A DNA stretch of 64,000 nt from Actinacidiphila paucisporea (GCF_900142575.1 NZ_FRBI01000018.1:89640-153639), one strand, 5' to 3'; counted from the stretch's first letter, positions 25,930 through 33,868 are shown. Notes: a model not told the origin generated them from the letters alone. Numbers and translations are program-made.

Positions 25930-27243
25930 GTGCGTAAGAGCCATGTCCCGATGATCGCCATGCTCGTCTCCGCCGCCCCGCTGATGCTCGCCGCCGCGCC
26001 CGCGCACTGCGGGACCGGCGCCGAACCGCCGCGCTACGCCCGTCAGGCGCTGCCCGCCGGTGACGGCTGGGCGTCGCAGGGCGCGGGCACCACCGGCGGC
26101 GCGGCCGCCGACGCCGCGCACGTCTTCACCGTCACCGATCGCGCCCAGCTGGCCGCGGCCCTGGACAAGGGCAGCAGCACCCCCAAGATCATCCAGGTCT
26201 CCGGCACCGTCGACGGCAATGCCGACGACACCGGCGCACCGCTGTCCTGCGACGACTACGCCACCGACGGCTACCGCCTGGACGCCTACCTCGCCGCCTA
26301 CGACCCGGACGTGTGGGGCAGGACCGAGGTGCCCGCCGGAGCGCTGGAGGACGCCCGCGCCGCCTCCGCCGCGAAGCAGGCCGCCCAGGTGGAACTCAAG
26401 GTCGGCTCCAACACCACCATCGTCGGCATCGGCCGGCAGCCTCGGCTGCTGGGCCTGGACCTGCAGGTGTCCGGCTCCGACAACGTCATCGTCCGCAACC
26501 TCACCTTCGAGGACGCCTTCGACTGCTTCCCGCAGTGGGACCCGACCGACACCGCGGTCGGCAACTGGAACTCCGAGTACGACAACCTCGTCGTGACCGC
26601 CTCCACCCACGTCTGGGTGGACCACGACACCTTCACCGACGGCCGCCGCCCCGACGCCGACCAGCCCCTCTACTTCGGGCGCATCTACCAGCAGCACGAC
26701 GGCGAACTCGACATCGTCAAGGGCGCCGACCTGGTGACCGCCTCCTGGAACGCCTTCACCGACCACGACAAGACCCTGCTGTTCGGCAACAGCGACGGCG
26801 CCGCCGCCACCGACGCCGGCCACCTGCGCATCACCTTGCACCACAACCTCTTCAAGGACATCGCCGAGCGCGCCCCGCGGGTCCGCTTCGGCCAGGTCGA
26901 CGCGTACAACAACCACTACGTGGTCACCGACGGGCCGTCCTACGTCTACAGCCTCGGCGTCGGCGTGCACTCCCAACTGGTCGCCGAGAACAACGCCTTC
27001 ACCCTGCCGGCCGGGGTCACCGCGGACCGGACCATCGCGTACTGGAAGGGCACCGCGATGACGGAGGACCACAACTACGTCAACGGCCGCCCGGCCGACC
27101 TGCTCGCCGCCTTCAACGCCGCCCACCCCGCCACCCCGATCGCCCAGGGCGCCGGCTGGACGCCGGCCCTGCGCACCCGGGTCGACGACCCCCGGTCCGT
27201 GCCGCACATCGTCGACGGCGGGTCCGGCGCGGGCCGGCTGTGA
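25930..27243 (+). CDS. Secreted pectate lyase (PL1 family)
   Basis: The 437-residue exported enzyme has a signal peptide (MRKSHVPMIAML, cleavage near AAAPAHC) and a parallel beta-helix. PL1 features are VWVDHDTFTDG (calcium-site acidic residues) and ERAPRVRFGQVDAYNNHY, which holds the catalytic Arg. It cleaves polygalacturonate by beta-elimination outside the cell, giving unsaturated oligogalacturonides. The GTG at 25930 has GGGAG 5 nt upstream. As the last gene of the operon it links extracellular pectin breakdown with the ABC importer and cytoplasmic sugar-acid enzymes. An 18-bp terminator follows. Confidence 0.9.
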   Translation: MRKSHVPMIAMLVSAAPLMLAAAPAHCGTGAEPPRYARQALPAGDGWASQGAGTTGGAAADAAHVFTVTDRAQLAAALDKGSSTPKIIQVSGTVDGNADDTGAPLSCDDYATDGYRLDAYLAAYDPDVWGRTEVPAGALEDARAASAAKQAAQVELKVGSNTTIVGIGRQPRLLGLDLQVSGSDNVIVRNLTFEDAFDCFPQWDPTDTAVGNWNSEYDNLVVTASTHVWVDHDTFTDGRRPDADQPLYFGRIYQQHDGELDIVKGADLVTASWNAFTDHDKTLLFGNSDGAAATDAGHLRITLHHNLFKDIAERAPRVRFGQVDAYNNHYVVTDGPSYVYSLGVGVHSQLVAENNAFTLPAGVTADRTIAYWKGTAMTEDHNYVNGRPADLLAAFNAAHPATPIAQGAGWTPALRTRVDDPRSVPHIVDGGSGAGRL

Positions 27244-27266
27244 CGCCGCCCAGGGCCTGAACAGCG

Positions 27267-27305
27267 GCGCTCCGGCGGATCCCCGGTGGGGATCCGCCGG
27301 AGCGC
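27267..27305 (+). terminator. Terminator of the pectin operon
   Basis: GCGCTCCGGCGGATCCCC (27267-27284) pairs perfectly with GGGGATCCGCCGGAGCGC (27288-27305) around a 3-nt loop, an 18-bp stem 24 nt after the lyase stop. Confidence 0.9.
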
Positions 27306-27395
27306 GGCGGGCACATGGGCGGGCGGGTCAGGGGCGGTTCGGCTCCCAGACCGGCAGCCAATCGGTGACACTCCGCAGTGTCGATCGTCACCGCC

Positions 27396-28262
27396 TCAGG
27401 ACGGCGGATTACCGGTGCTGCCCGCGGTGAAGGGGGTGACGGTGAAGAGGTTGTCGCAGTTGGTCACGCTGCCCGGGAAGTCCAGCCATGCGGTGTTGCC
27501 CGGCGGGTAGATGCGCAGCTTCACCGACGCGGGCAGGCAGGTGCCCTGCTGGTTGACGGTGTGGATGGTGTCGCTCACCGCCCCGCCCGGCCGCAGCACC
27601 ACAGGGCGGTAGCTCATCGGCTGCCGGTCGGCCGGCGCACCGATCTGCGCGCCCTTCGCGTCCAGCATCGACAGGCCCGGGTAGCCGGTGAGGTGGCAGG
27701 CCGTGGAGCTGTGGTTGGTGAGCACCAGATAGCGGAAGAGGCTGCCCGCGCCCGCGTCGCCGCCGCCCAGCGCCGCGGACAGTTGCGAGGTCGCGCACAT
27801 CGGGGTCGCCCCCGCCGTCTGCGTGCCGGCGTCCCTGGTCGGCGTCGGGCCGGGGGGCGTGGTGGCCGTGCCGGTGGCGCCCCGGGTGCCGCGGCCGCCC
27901 GTGGTCGCGGTCGTGGTCGGGGCGGGGTTCACGGTCGGCGCCGTGTCCGGGCTCGGCCCCGGGGTCGAAGGGGCTGTGCTGGTCAGCGAGTCGCTGACCG
28001 GCGGGCTCACCACCTCGTCCGAGTCGTGCGAGGTCAGCGCGCCCACCAGATAGACGGAACCGGTCAGCACCACGGCCGCCGCGAGGCCGCCGCCGGCCGC
28101 CCGCATCCTGCGCCGCCGCGCCGCCCGCCGCCGGATCCGCCCGAAAGAGCCGGGCGGCGCGTCCAGATACCCGGGCGGCTGCCGCAGCAGCGGCTCCACC
28201 GGGTCGCCGCCGGCGCCTTCGCCGTCCAGGCCGCCCCCCTGGTGGTCAGGAAATCCGGTCAT
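27396..28262 (-). CDS. Membrane-anchored DUF4232 protein
   Basis: The 288-residue protein has a basic cytoplasmic N-terminus (RIRRRAARRRRMR), one membrane helix (about 54-76), a Thr/Pro-rich extracellular stalk (about 80-150) and a C-terminal DUF4232 domain with four Cys (MCATSQ, ACHLTGYPG, GTCLP, TNCDNL). The domain is nearly identical in pattern to that of the wall-sorted protein 2 kb upstream. Its start overlaps the ECF sigma gene by 17 bp, with GAGGGG 4 nt upstream. This position is often that of an anti-sigma factor, but no anti-sigma domain is visible. Function unknown. Confidence 0.82.
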   Translation of the reverse strand: MTGFPDHQGGGLDGEGAGGDPVEPLLRQPPGYLDAPPGSFGRIRRRAARRRRMRAAGGGLAAAVVLTGSVYLVGALTSHDSDEVVSPPVSDSLTSTAPSTPGPSPDTAPTVNPAPTTTATTGGRGTRGATGTATTPPGPTPTRDAGTQTAGATPMCATSQLSAALGGGDAGAGSLFRYLVLTNHSSTACHLTGYPGLSMLDAKGAQIGAPADRQPMSYRPVVLRPGGAVSDTIHTVNQQGTCLPASVKLRIYPPGNTAWLDFPGSVTNCDNLFTVTPFTAGSTGNPPS

Positions 28263-28791
28263 GGTGCCCCTCGAGTCGGGCGCGGAGCAGTTCGCGTGCC
28301 GCGTGCAGGTCGGCCTTCACGGTTCCCTCGTTCCGGCCAAGCAGCGCGGCCACCTCACGGACCGGCAAGTCGGCGTAGTAGTACAGGAGGACGGGATTGC
28401 GCAGCCGCTCGGGGAGCGACTGCACCAGCAGGCGTACGGACGGGTCGGCCGCCTCCGCCTGCGGGCGTAGGGACTGCTCGGTCGTCACCCGGCGCAGCGC
28501 GCGGCGCTCGCGCTCCATTTTGCGCCAGTGGTCGCGGACCAGGTTGGCCGCGGTCACGTAGAGGAAGCCGCCCGGCTCCTCGACCCTGGTCCAGCGCGCC
28601 CACAGCCGGGTGAAGGCCTCCGCGGCGATCTCGTGCGCCGTGCCGTCGTCGTCGACCAGCCGGCGGCACCAGCCCGCGAGCCGCGGGTAGACGGCTTCGA
28701 ACAGTTCGGAGGCAGCGCGCTCGTCTCGCCGGATGACCGCTCCCCTCACTCCTGTCGCCGAGGTGCTGACCGCCGCCGGCCAGTCGTTCAC
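28246..28791 (-). CDS. ECF RNA polymerase sigma factor
   Basis: The 181-residue protein has sigma region 2 (about 18-90, with AFTRLWARWTRVEEPGGFLYVTAANLVRDHWRK) and region 4 (about 120-170, with PVREVAALLGRNEGTVKADLHAARELL). It should direct RNA polymerase to a small regulon, perhaps including its own operon. The GTG start at 28791 overlaps the sortase stop by 4 nt, so the two are probably co-translated. No zinc-type anti-sigma is adjacent; the following gene encodes a membrane DUF4232 protein that may take that role. Confidence 0.87.
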   Translation of the reverse strand: MNDWPAAVSTSATGVRGAVIRRDERAASELFEAVYPRLAGWCRRLVDDDGTAHEIAAEAFTRLWARWTRVEEPGGFLYVTAANLVRDHWRKMERERRALRRVTTEQSLRPQAEAADPSVRLLVQSLPERLRNPVLLYYYADLPVREVAALLGRNEGTVKADLHAARELLRARLEGHHDRIS

Positions 28792-29582
28792 GGGCCGCCG
28801 ACCAGCGAGGCGTAGACGATCACGTTGTCCGGGTAGCCGCCGCCGTCCGAGATCCTCGTGCCGCCGCACGTGATGAGACGCAGCGCGGGGTGGTCGACGT
28901 TCCCGTACACCGCGTCCGTCGGGAACCGCGGCTTCGCCACGATCTGCACCTTGTCGACGGCGAAGACCGCGTCGCTGCCGTCGGCCCGGGTGACCGTCAC
29001 CCTGTCGCCCGGCCGCATGCGGTCCAGGTGCCGGAAGACGCCGTCGCCGTACTCCCCGACCGTCACATGCCCCAGCAGCACGGACGGCCCGATCTGCCCG
29101 GGCGTCGGCGAGCCGTCGTACCACCCGGCGGGCGCGTGCGCCTCGATCGGCGGTACGCGCACCGCGCCGTCCGCTGCCAGGCCGAGCGACATGACGGCGG
29201 TGTCCACCCCGATGCCGGGGATCCGCAGCCTTTCCGGCGCCGACCTCGCCATCGCCCTGGCGGACGGTGTGGCAGTGGTGGTGGTCGGCGCGGCCGACGC
29301 GGCGCTCGTGCCCGGCCGGGTCGGGGCGGGCCCGTCGTCCCCCTTTCCCCCGGTCGCACCCGTACACGCGGTGAGCACCGCGACCGCGGCGGTGGCGGCC
29401 ACCAGCCACCGCCCGGCGGCCGCCTGCCCGCGCCCCTTCCGGGCACCGGCCGGCGGCCACCAGCCACCGCCCGGCGGCCGCCTGCCCGCGCCCCTTCCGG
29501 GCACCGGCCGGCGTACGGGCGGCGATGCCACGCCGTGGTCGCGCGCGCCCCCGGGGTGGCTGATCACCGCGCGACAGGCCAC
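28788..29582 (-). CDS. Sortase (class F-like)
   Basis: This transpeptidase would attach LPxTG/LAxTG proteins to peptidoglycan. The catalytic domain (about 116-264) has His172 in VLLGHVT and Cys239 in LITCGG, the TCGG form seen in class F sortases; Arg243 is the only nearby candidate for the third residue. A hydrophobic segment (about 58-73) ending LTAC could be a membrane anchor or lipobox. The N-terminal 55 residues arise from two copies of a 58-bp tandem repeat read in different frames, so the true start is uncertain. GTGA overlap joins it to the sigma gene. Confidence 0.82.
   Translation of the reverse strand: MACRAVISHPGGARDHGVASPPVRRPVPGRGAGRRPPGGGWWPPAGARKGRGQAAAGRWLVAATAAVAVLTACTGATGGKGDDGPAPTRPGTSAASAAPTTTTATPSARAMARSAPERLRIPGIGVDTAVMSLGLAADGAVRVPPIEAHAPAGWYDGSPTPGQIGPSVLLGHVTVGEYGDGVFRHLDRMRPGDRVTVTRADGSDAVFAVDKVQIVAKPRFPTDAVYGNVDHPALRLITCGGTRISDGGGYPDNVIVYASLVGGP
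29394..29513. repeat. 58-bp tandem duplication in the sortase 5' region
   Basis: A 62-nt stretch (29394-29455) is repeated exactly at 29452-29513, a period of 58 bp. Because 58 is not a multiple of three, the two copies are translated in different frames within the sortase gene. Perfect identity suggests a recent event. Confidence 0.85.
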
Positions 29583-29599
29583 CTCTCGGTGGCGCGAGG

Positions 29600-29633
29600 G
29601 ACCGCGGCCGTGACGCGGTCGCCCCGCGCGGGG
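29600..29633 (-). terminator. Possible weak terminator after the LAATG gene
   Basis: GACCGCG (29600-29606) and CGCGGTC (29614-29620) form a 7-bp stem. The palindrome CCCCGCGCGGGG follows at 29622-29633. It could separate the wall-protein gene from the sortase gene, or only attenuate. Confidence 0.4.
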
Positions 29634-29658
29634 AGGGCTCAGGGGTGGCGGCCAACGC

Positions 29659-30378
29659 TCAGTCCCTGGCGCCGCGGCGGCGACGTGCGGCGGTGGCGAC
29701 GGCCAGGCCGCCGAGGAGGGCGCTACCGGCGGCCGCGCCCGCGGTCATGGCGGGGGAGTGGCCGCCACCGGTCGCGGCGAGGCCGGTGTCGGGCGCGCCC
29801 GAGGGGACCTGCGGCACCTGGCGGCCGGCGGCCGAGGTGGACGTAGGGGTCGGGGCCGGTGCCGTCACCGGGTCACTGCCGTTGCGCCCGGCAGCCATCG
29901 GCGTGACCGTGAGGGTGTGGTAGCAGTTCGTGATGGTGCCGGGGATGACCATCGCCGCGGTGTTGCCGGGCGGGTATATCCGCACCTTGGCCGACGGCGG
30001 CAGGCACGTCCCCTGGTGGTTGACGGTGTGGATCGTGTCGCTCGCCGACCCCCCGGGTTTCAGCACCACCGCCGCGTAACGGCTGCTCTGCCGGTCGGCC
30101 GGCGGTCCGATCTGCCTGCCGGCCGAGTCGAGCAGCGACACCCCGGGGTAGCCGGTGAGGTGGCAGGTCGTCGAGCTGTGGTTGGTGAGGACCAGATAGC
30201 GGTAGAGGTGGCCCGCGCCCGCGTCCCCGCCGCCCAGCGCGCCGGTCAGCTGCGAGGTCGTGCACATCGGGGTCCTGGGGGCCCGGCCGACGGGGGCCGA
30301 GGCGGCGGCGGGGACGGCTCCCGCGACCGCCACCGCCAGGACCACCGCCGCGCCGGCGGCGAGTGAAGTGCTGCGCAT
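29659..30378 (-). CDS. Cell-wall-sorted DUF4232 protein with LAATG motif
   Basis: The 239-residue precursor has a signal peptide (1-27), a DUF4232 domain with four Cys (about 38-162), a Pro/Thr linker and a C-terminal sorting signal: LAATG at 200-204, a hydrophobic helix and the basic tail ARRRRGARD. LAxTG is the motif established for Streptomyces class E sortases, as in long chaplins. The domain closely resembles the membrane-anchored paralogue at the other end of the locus. GAGGAACGGGAC precedes the ATG. It is probably the substrate of a sortase, perhaps the neighbouring one. Confidence 0.87.
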   Translation of the reverse strand: MRSTSLAAGAAVVLAVAVAGAVPAAASAPVGRAPRTPMCTTSQLTGALGGGDAGAGHLYRYLVLTNHSSTTCHLTGYPGVSLLDSAGRQIGPPADRQSSRYAAVVLKPGGSASDTIHTVNHQGTCLPPSAKVRIYPPGNTAAMVIPGTITNCYHTLTVTPMAAGRNGSDPVTAPAPTPTSTSAAGRQVPQVPSGAPDTGLAATGGGHSPAMTAGAAAGSALLGGLAVATAARRRRGARD

Positions 30379-30489
30379 GTCCCGTTCCTCGTTTCTCCCG
30401 CGGGGCCCGCCGCGCCCGGAAGCGGACGCGGACCCGGGCCGTACCGGGATCGGGAGCAGAGACGACGCGGCGCCCGCCCGGGTTGTAAA

Positions 30490-30503
30490 GACTTGGCCAA
30501 GTC
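30490..30503. promoter_or_regulatory. 14-bp palindrome between divergent genes
   Basis: GACTTGGCCAAGTC is a perfect palindrome 112 bp upstream of the LAATG gene and 97 bp upstream of the vWA gene. The flanking TTGTAAA is unusually AT-rich for the region. It may be an operator or a divergent promoter element. Confidence 0.5.
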
Positions 30504-30599
30504 CGCCCGGACGGAACGGAGTCCGGCATTCCGGGTGCCAGGTCCTCGCGCTGACCAGCCGACTTCATGATTGGGCCGGACCTTCACTACGATCCTGCG

Positions 30600-31862
30600 A
30601 TGATCATGAGAAGACTCGTGGCCACGGGAATGGCCGGTGGCCTGCTGGCCACCCTCGCCTGCGGGCTGCTGCCCGCGAGCGCCGCCGCGGACGAACCCGC
30701 GGCGCAACCCGCACCGAAGGTCGAACTCGTCCTCGACGTCAGCGGCTCCATGCGGGCCAAGGACATCGACGGGCAGAGCCGGATGTCCGCCGCCAAGCAG
30801 GCCTTCGACGACGTCCTGGACTCGACGCCGCCGGAGGTCAACCTCGGGATACGCACCCTCGGCGCGGACTACCCGGGCAACGACCGCAAGACCGGCTGCA
30901 AGGACACCAGGCAGCTCTACCCGGTCGGCCCGCTGAACCGCACCGAGGCCAAGACCGCGGTGGCCACCCTCGCCCCCACCGGCTGGACCCCGATCGGCCC
31001 CGCCCTGCTCGCGGCGGCCGCCGACCTCAAGGCGGGCGGTGACGGCACCGCCAGGATGGTGCTGATCACCGACGGCCAGGACACCTGCAACGCCAACCCC
31101 TGCGATGTCGCCCGCGACATCGCCGCCCAGGGCATCCACCTGGTCATCGACACGCTCGGCCTGATCCCCGACTCCACCACCCGCAACCAGCTCAGCTGCA
31201 TCGCCGAGGCGACCGGCGGCACGTACACCACCGTGCAGCACCGCGCGCAGCTCACCACGAAGGTGAAGCAGCTGGTCAACCGCAGCACCGCCCCGGTGAT
31301 CACCCCGGTGGCCACCGACGGCGCCGCGAACTGCGCGGACGCGCCCGTGCTCAAGGCGGGGCTCTACTCCGACCGGGAGACCTTCTCCGAGAACCGCTGG
31401 TACCGCGTCGACGTACGCCCCGGCCAGGAGCTGCGCGCCTCGGTGAGCATCAGCGACGACCGGGCCGTCAACGCCGGCTACGGCGTCCTGCTGCGCGGCG
31501 TCACCCTGCACGGGCGGGAGATCGTGCGCGACGACGAGGGCGGCACCGGGCGTACCGACGCAGTCTCGGCCGGCATCCGCTACCCCAAGCCGAAGGCCGA
31601 CTCGGACACGCCCGCGGAGACCGTGTGCCTCCAGGTCGGCAACTCCTTCTCCGCGCCGGCCTCCGTCAAGACCATCCCCGGCCTGCCCGTCGAGCTGTCC
31701 ATCGACCTGGTGCACAGCCCCGACCAGCCGTCCGACGTGGCCTTCTACGGGCTCGGGCGCGGCTGGTGGCTGCTGGGACTGCTGGCCGTCACCGGCGCGG
31801 TGGCCGGACTGCTGACCGGCTGGGCCGCCCGCTGGCGGATGAACTCGGGGAGGACCTCCTGA
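30600..31862 (+). CDS. Secreted/membrane von Willebrand factor A domain protein
   Basis: The 420-residue protein has a signal peptide, a vWA domain with an intact MIDAS (DVSGSM near residue 46, Thr in GWTPIG and Asp in LITDGQDTCN), a second beta-rich extracellular domain (about 230-380) and a single membrane helix near the C-terminus (about 383-407) with a short basic tail. It should sit on the outer face of the membrane and bind another protein through a metal ion. The start is one of several close ATGs (30567, 30600, 30606) without a clear binding site. Its stop overlaps the next start (TGATG). Confidence 0.83.
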   Translation: MIMRRLVATGMAGGLLATLACGLLPASAAADEPAAQPAPKVELVLDVSGSMRAKDIDGQSRMSAAKQAFDDVLDSTPPEVNLGIRTLGADYPGNDRKTGCKDTRQLYPVGPLNRTEAKTAVATLAPTGWTPIGPALLAAAADLKAGGDGTARMVLITDGQDTCNANPCDVARDIAAQGIHLVIDTLGLIPDSTTRNQLSCIAEATGGTYTTVQHRAQLTTKVKQLVNRSTAPVITPVATDGAANCADAPVLKAGLYSDRETFSENRWYRVDVRPGQELRASVSISDDRAVNAGYGVLLRGVTLHGREIVRDDEGGTGRTDAVSAGIRYPKPKADSDTPAETVCLQVGNSFSAPASVKTIPGLPVELSIDLVHSPDQPSDVAFYGLGRGWWLLGLLAVTGAVAGLLTGWAARWRMNSGRTS

Positions 31863-32707
31863 TGCGCACCGCACGACGTTTGGCCGCGGTGGGACTGCTC
31901 GCCGCGACCGCGCTGACCGTACTGACCGGCCGGGCCGCGGCCGACGCCACCCCGAGCGCCACGCCCAGCGCGAGCGCGACCTCGGGCGAACAGGGGCCGC
32001 CCACCGAGGCGGGCACCAACTTCCGTACCGCCACCGTGATCAAGCAGGGCCAGCAGGCCACCGCCGGCGCGTCGGCGGGCGACTACCTGTACTGGGTGGT
32101 GCCCGCTGACACCGGGCAGAAGGTCACGGTCAAGGCGACCGTGACCTTCGGCTCGGGCTCAGGGGCCGCCGCCACGCACGGCGCCTCGACCTGGCAGCTC
32201 GACGTCTACGACGGACTGCGCCGCCGCCAGCCGTGCCGTTACGGCGCCCAGACCCGTACGGCCGCCGCCGGCGCGGCGACCGTGGAACTGGCCTGCACCC
32301 TGCGCCCGGTGCGCGCCTACGCCGACACCTGGTCCAACGACCCGCTGCGCGGCGCCTACTACCTGCGGCTGACCGCGCTGGACGTGCCGGAGGCCGACCT
32401 CGGCCAGCCGGTGCGCGCGGCGATCACGGTCACCTCGCACGGCACCGCCGGCCGCGACGCGGTCGACGGCTCGGTGGCCCCGGTGGTCTCCGCGAACGCG
32501 CCCGACGTCGCACCCGCCGGCGGTTGGGCGGGCACCTGGTGGTCGCCGCGCTGGCTGTGGACCGGTGGCGGCGGCCTGCTCGCCGTCCTCGCCGCGCTCG
32601 GCGCCCACCGGCTGGCCCGGGGCCCGCTGCGGACGGCCCACCGCCCCCGTCCGCACGACGCGGACCGGCCCCCCTACCCGCGCGAAGGCGCGGGCTACTC
32701 CGGCTGA
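31862..32707 (+). CDS. Partner membrane protein of the vWA protein, unknown function
   Basis: The 281-residue product has a signal peptide (MRTARRLAAVGLL to RAAA), a Ser/Thr/Ala-rich stretch, a beta-rich extracellular domain (about 55-205) with two Cys (QPCRYG, LACTLR), and a C-terminal membrane helix (about 226-247) followed by a basic cytoplasmic tail. It has the same topology as the vWA protein and its start overlaps that gene's stop by 1 nt, so the two are probably made in equal amounts and form a complex. No family is recognised. Confidence 0.75.
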   Translation: MRTARRLAAVGLLAATALTVLTGRAAADATPSATPSASATSGEQGPPTEAGTNFRTATVIKQGQQATAGASAGDYLYWVVPADTGQKVTVKATVTFGSGSGAAATHGASTWQLDVYDGLRRRQPCRYGAQTRTAAAGAATVELACTLRPVRAYADTWSNDPLRGAYYLRLTALDVPEADLGQPVRAAITVTSHGTAGRDAVDGSVAPVVSANAPDVAPAGGWAGTWWSPRWLWTGGGGLLAVLAALGAHRLARGPLRTAHRPRPHDADRPPYPREGAGYSG

Positions 32708-32713
32708 CCGCCC

Positions 32714-32750
32714 TCCGGCCGGGCGCGGCAGATCGCCGCGCCCGGCCGGA
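32714..32750. terminator. Bidirectional terminator
   Basis: TCCGGCCGGGCGCGGC (32714-32729) and GCCGCGCCCGGCCGGA (32735-32750) form a 16-bp perfect stem with a 5-nt loop between convergent genes. Confidence 0.88.
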
Positions 32751-32764
32751 CAACCGCGGTCCGG

Positions 32765-32938
32765 CTACTCGTCGCGGACGAAGTTCGCCTCCCACAGCTC
32801 CTTGTCCACCGCACGCTGCGCCGCGAAGTACAGCTCGTGGACGAAGAAACGGGCCTGCTCGGGCGCCAGATCGGGCGCCTCGACCAGCAGCCGCTCGGTC
32901 CAGGCGGTGATGTTGTCGTCGTTCGTGGTGGTGGTCAT
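32765..32938 (-). CDS. Small acidic protein, 57 aa
   Basis: The frame MTTTTNDDNITAWTERLLVE to FVRDE is short but has a strong GGAGGTG binding site 9 nt before the ATG and good codon usage. It is acidic and predicted helical, with AWTERLLVEAPDLAPEQ and ARFFVHELYFAAQRAV forming likely amphipathic helices. There is no signal peptide or membrane segment. Function is unknown. It lies 28 bp after the His-rich small gene on the same strand and may share its transcript. Confidence 0.65.
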   Translation of the reverse strand: MTTTTNDDNITAWTERLLVEAPDLAPEQARFFVHELYFAAQRAVDKELWEANFVRDE

Positions 32939-32966
32939 CGTCGTTCACCTCCGGCCGGGCGGTCGT

Positions 32967-33155
32967 CTACGGATTCTCCCGGTCCGCGCCGGCGGCCGGG
33001 CCCGGCGGCTCCGGCGGCAGACCCACCTCCTCGCGGTCCTCCTCCGCGCGTTCCCGCAGCTCCTCGTCGTCCGGGCGCTCCGGCATGCCGCGGCTGTGCC
33101 CCGAGTAGGGGTCGCCCTCGACGGCCTTGTTGGACTTGTGGTGGTGATGCGCCAT
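32967..33155 (-). CDS. Small His-rich N-terminus, acidic protein, 62 aa
   Basis: The product starts MAHHHHKSNKAVEGDPYSGH and continues with a highly acidic, Glu/Arg-rich stretch (RPDDEELRERAEEDREE) and a Pro-rich tail. GAGGGG lies 8 nt before the ATG at 33155. The four adjacent His could bind metal. It is predicted to be soluble and largely disordered. I do not recognise the family. The neighbouring small protein and Gre-type factor are on the same strand. Confidence 0.6.
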   Translation of the reverse strand: MAHHHHKSNKAVEGDPYSGHSRGMPERPDDEELRERAEEDREEVGLPPEPPGPAAGADRENP

Positions 33156-33394
33156 GGCTGCTTCCCCTCGTCGTGGGAGTCGGCGCCGCGGACCGCGCGG
33201 GGCGGCGGTCGTCCCGCACGCCGGCGACGGTGGCGTCTCCCGCCTCCGCGCCTCGTGCCGGCCCGGTCGCCCCGGCCTGCTCGGCCCGGGTGGCAACACC
33301 TGGCGAAGGAGGGACACTCCCACTCAAACGCCTCGCTTCCCGGCCCGCAAGCGGGGGCGCCCGCGCCGCACACCGCGTGGCGCCACCCGCCCGC

Positions 33395-33868
33395 TCAGGC
33401 CGCGTCGCCGATGGCGACCACCTGCGCGGACGCCGGCCCCTGCGGCGTCTCGTAGTCCACCGCGTCGCCGGCGCGGCGGCCGAGCAGCCCGCGGCCGAGC
33501 GGACTGTCGGCGGTCACCAGGGCCTGGTCCTGCTCGTCGGCGACCTCGCCGACGTGCAGCGTGTCGGTGGTGCCGTCGGCGAACCGTACGGTGACGGTGC
33601 TGCCGACGCCCACCACGTCGGTGCTGGGCGGGCCGCTCACGACGGCGTCGTGCAGCCGCTCGGTGACCTCGTCGATCCGGTTGTCCAGGCGCGTGACGTC
33701 CGAGGCGCGCTGCAGTTCGTCGGCCTGGTCGGCACTGTCGCCCGCCGCGTCGGAGTCACCGCCCCGCAAGGTGACGGCGACCGCGCTGCGCTCCTCGCGC
33801 AGATCGGACAGCTCCTTTTCGAGCGCCTTGCGGGCGGCGGGGCTGAGGGGCTCGGGGTCACCGGTCAT
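33395..33868 (-). CDS. GreA/GreB-family transcript elongation factor-like protein
   Basis: This 157-residue protein has the N-terminal coiled-coil region (about 8-75, LEKELSDLREERSAVAV to DNRIDEVTERLHDAV) and a C-terminal FKBP-like domain (about 85-155, with SPLGRGLLGRRAGDAVDY, matching the SPLGxALLGxxxGD signature). Gre factors enter the RNA polymerase secondary channel and stimulate cleavage of backtracked RNA. The usual acidic tip of the coiled coil is not clearly conserved, so it may be a divergent paralogue that competes with GreA rather than a canonical factor. Confidence 0.82.
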   Translation of the reverse strand: MTGDPEPLSPAARKALEKELSDLREERSAVAVTLRGGDSDAAGDSADQADELQRASDVTRLDNRIDEVTERLHDAVVSGPPSTDVVGVGSTVTVRFADGTTDTLHVGEVADEQDQALVTADSPLGRGLLGRRAGDAVDYETPQGPASAQVVAIGDAA

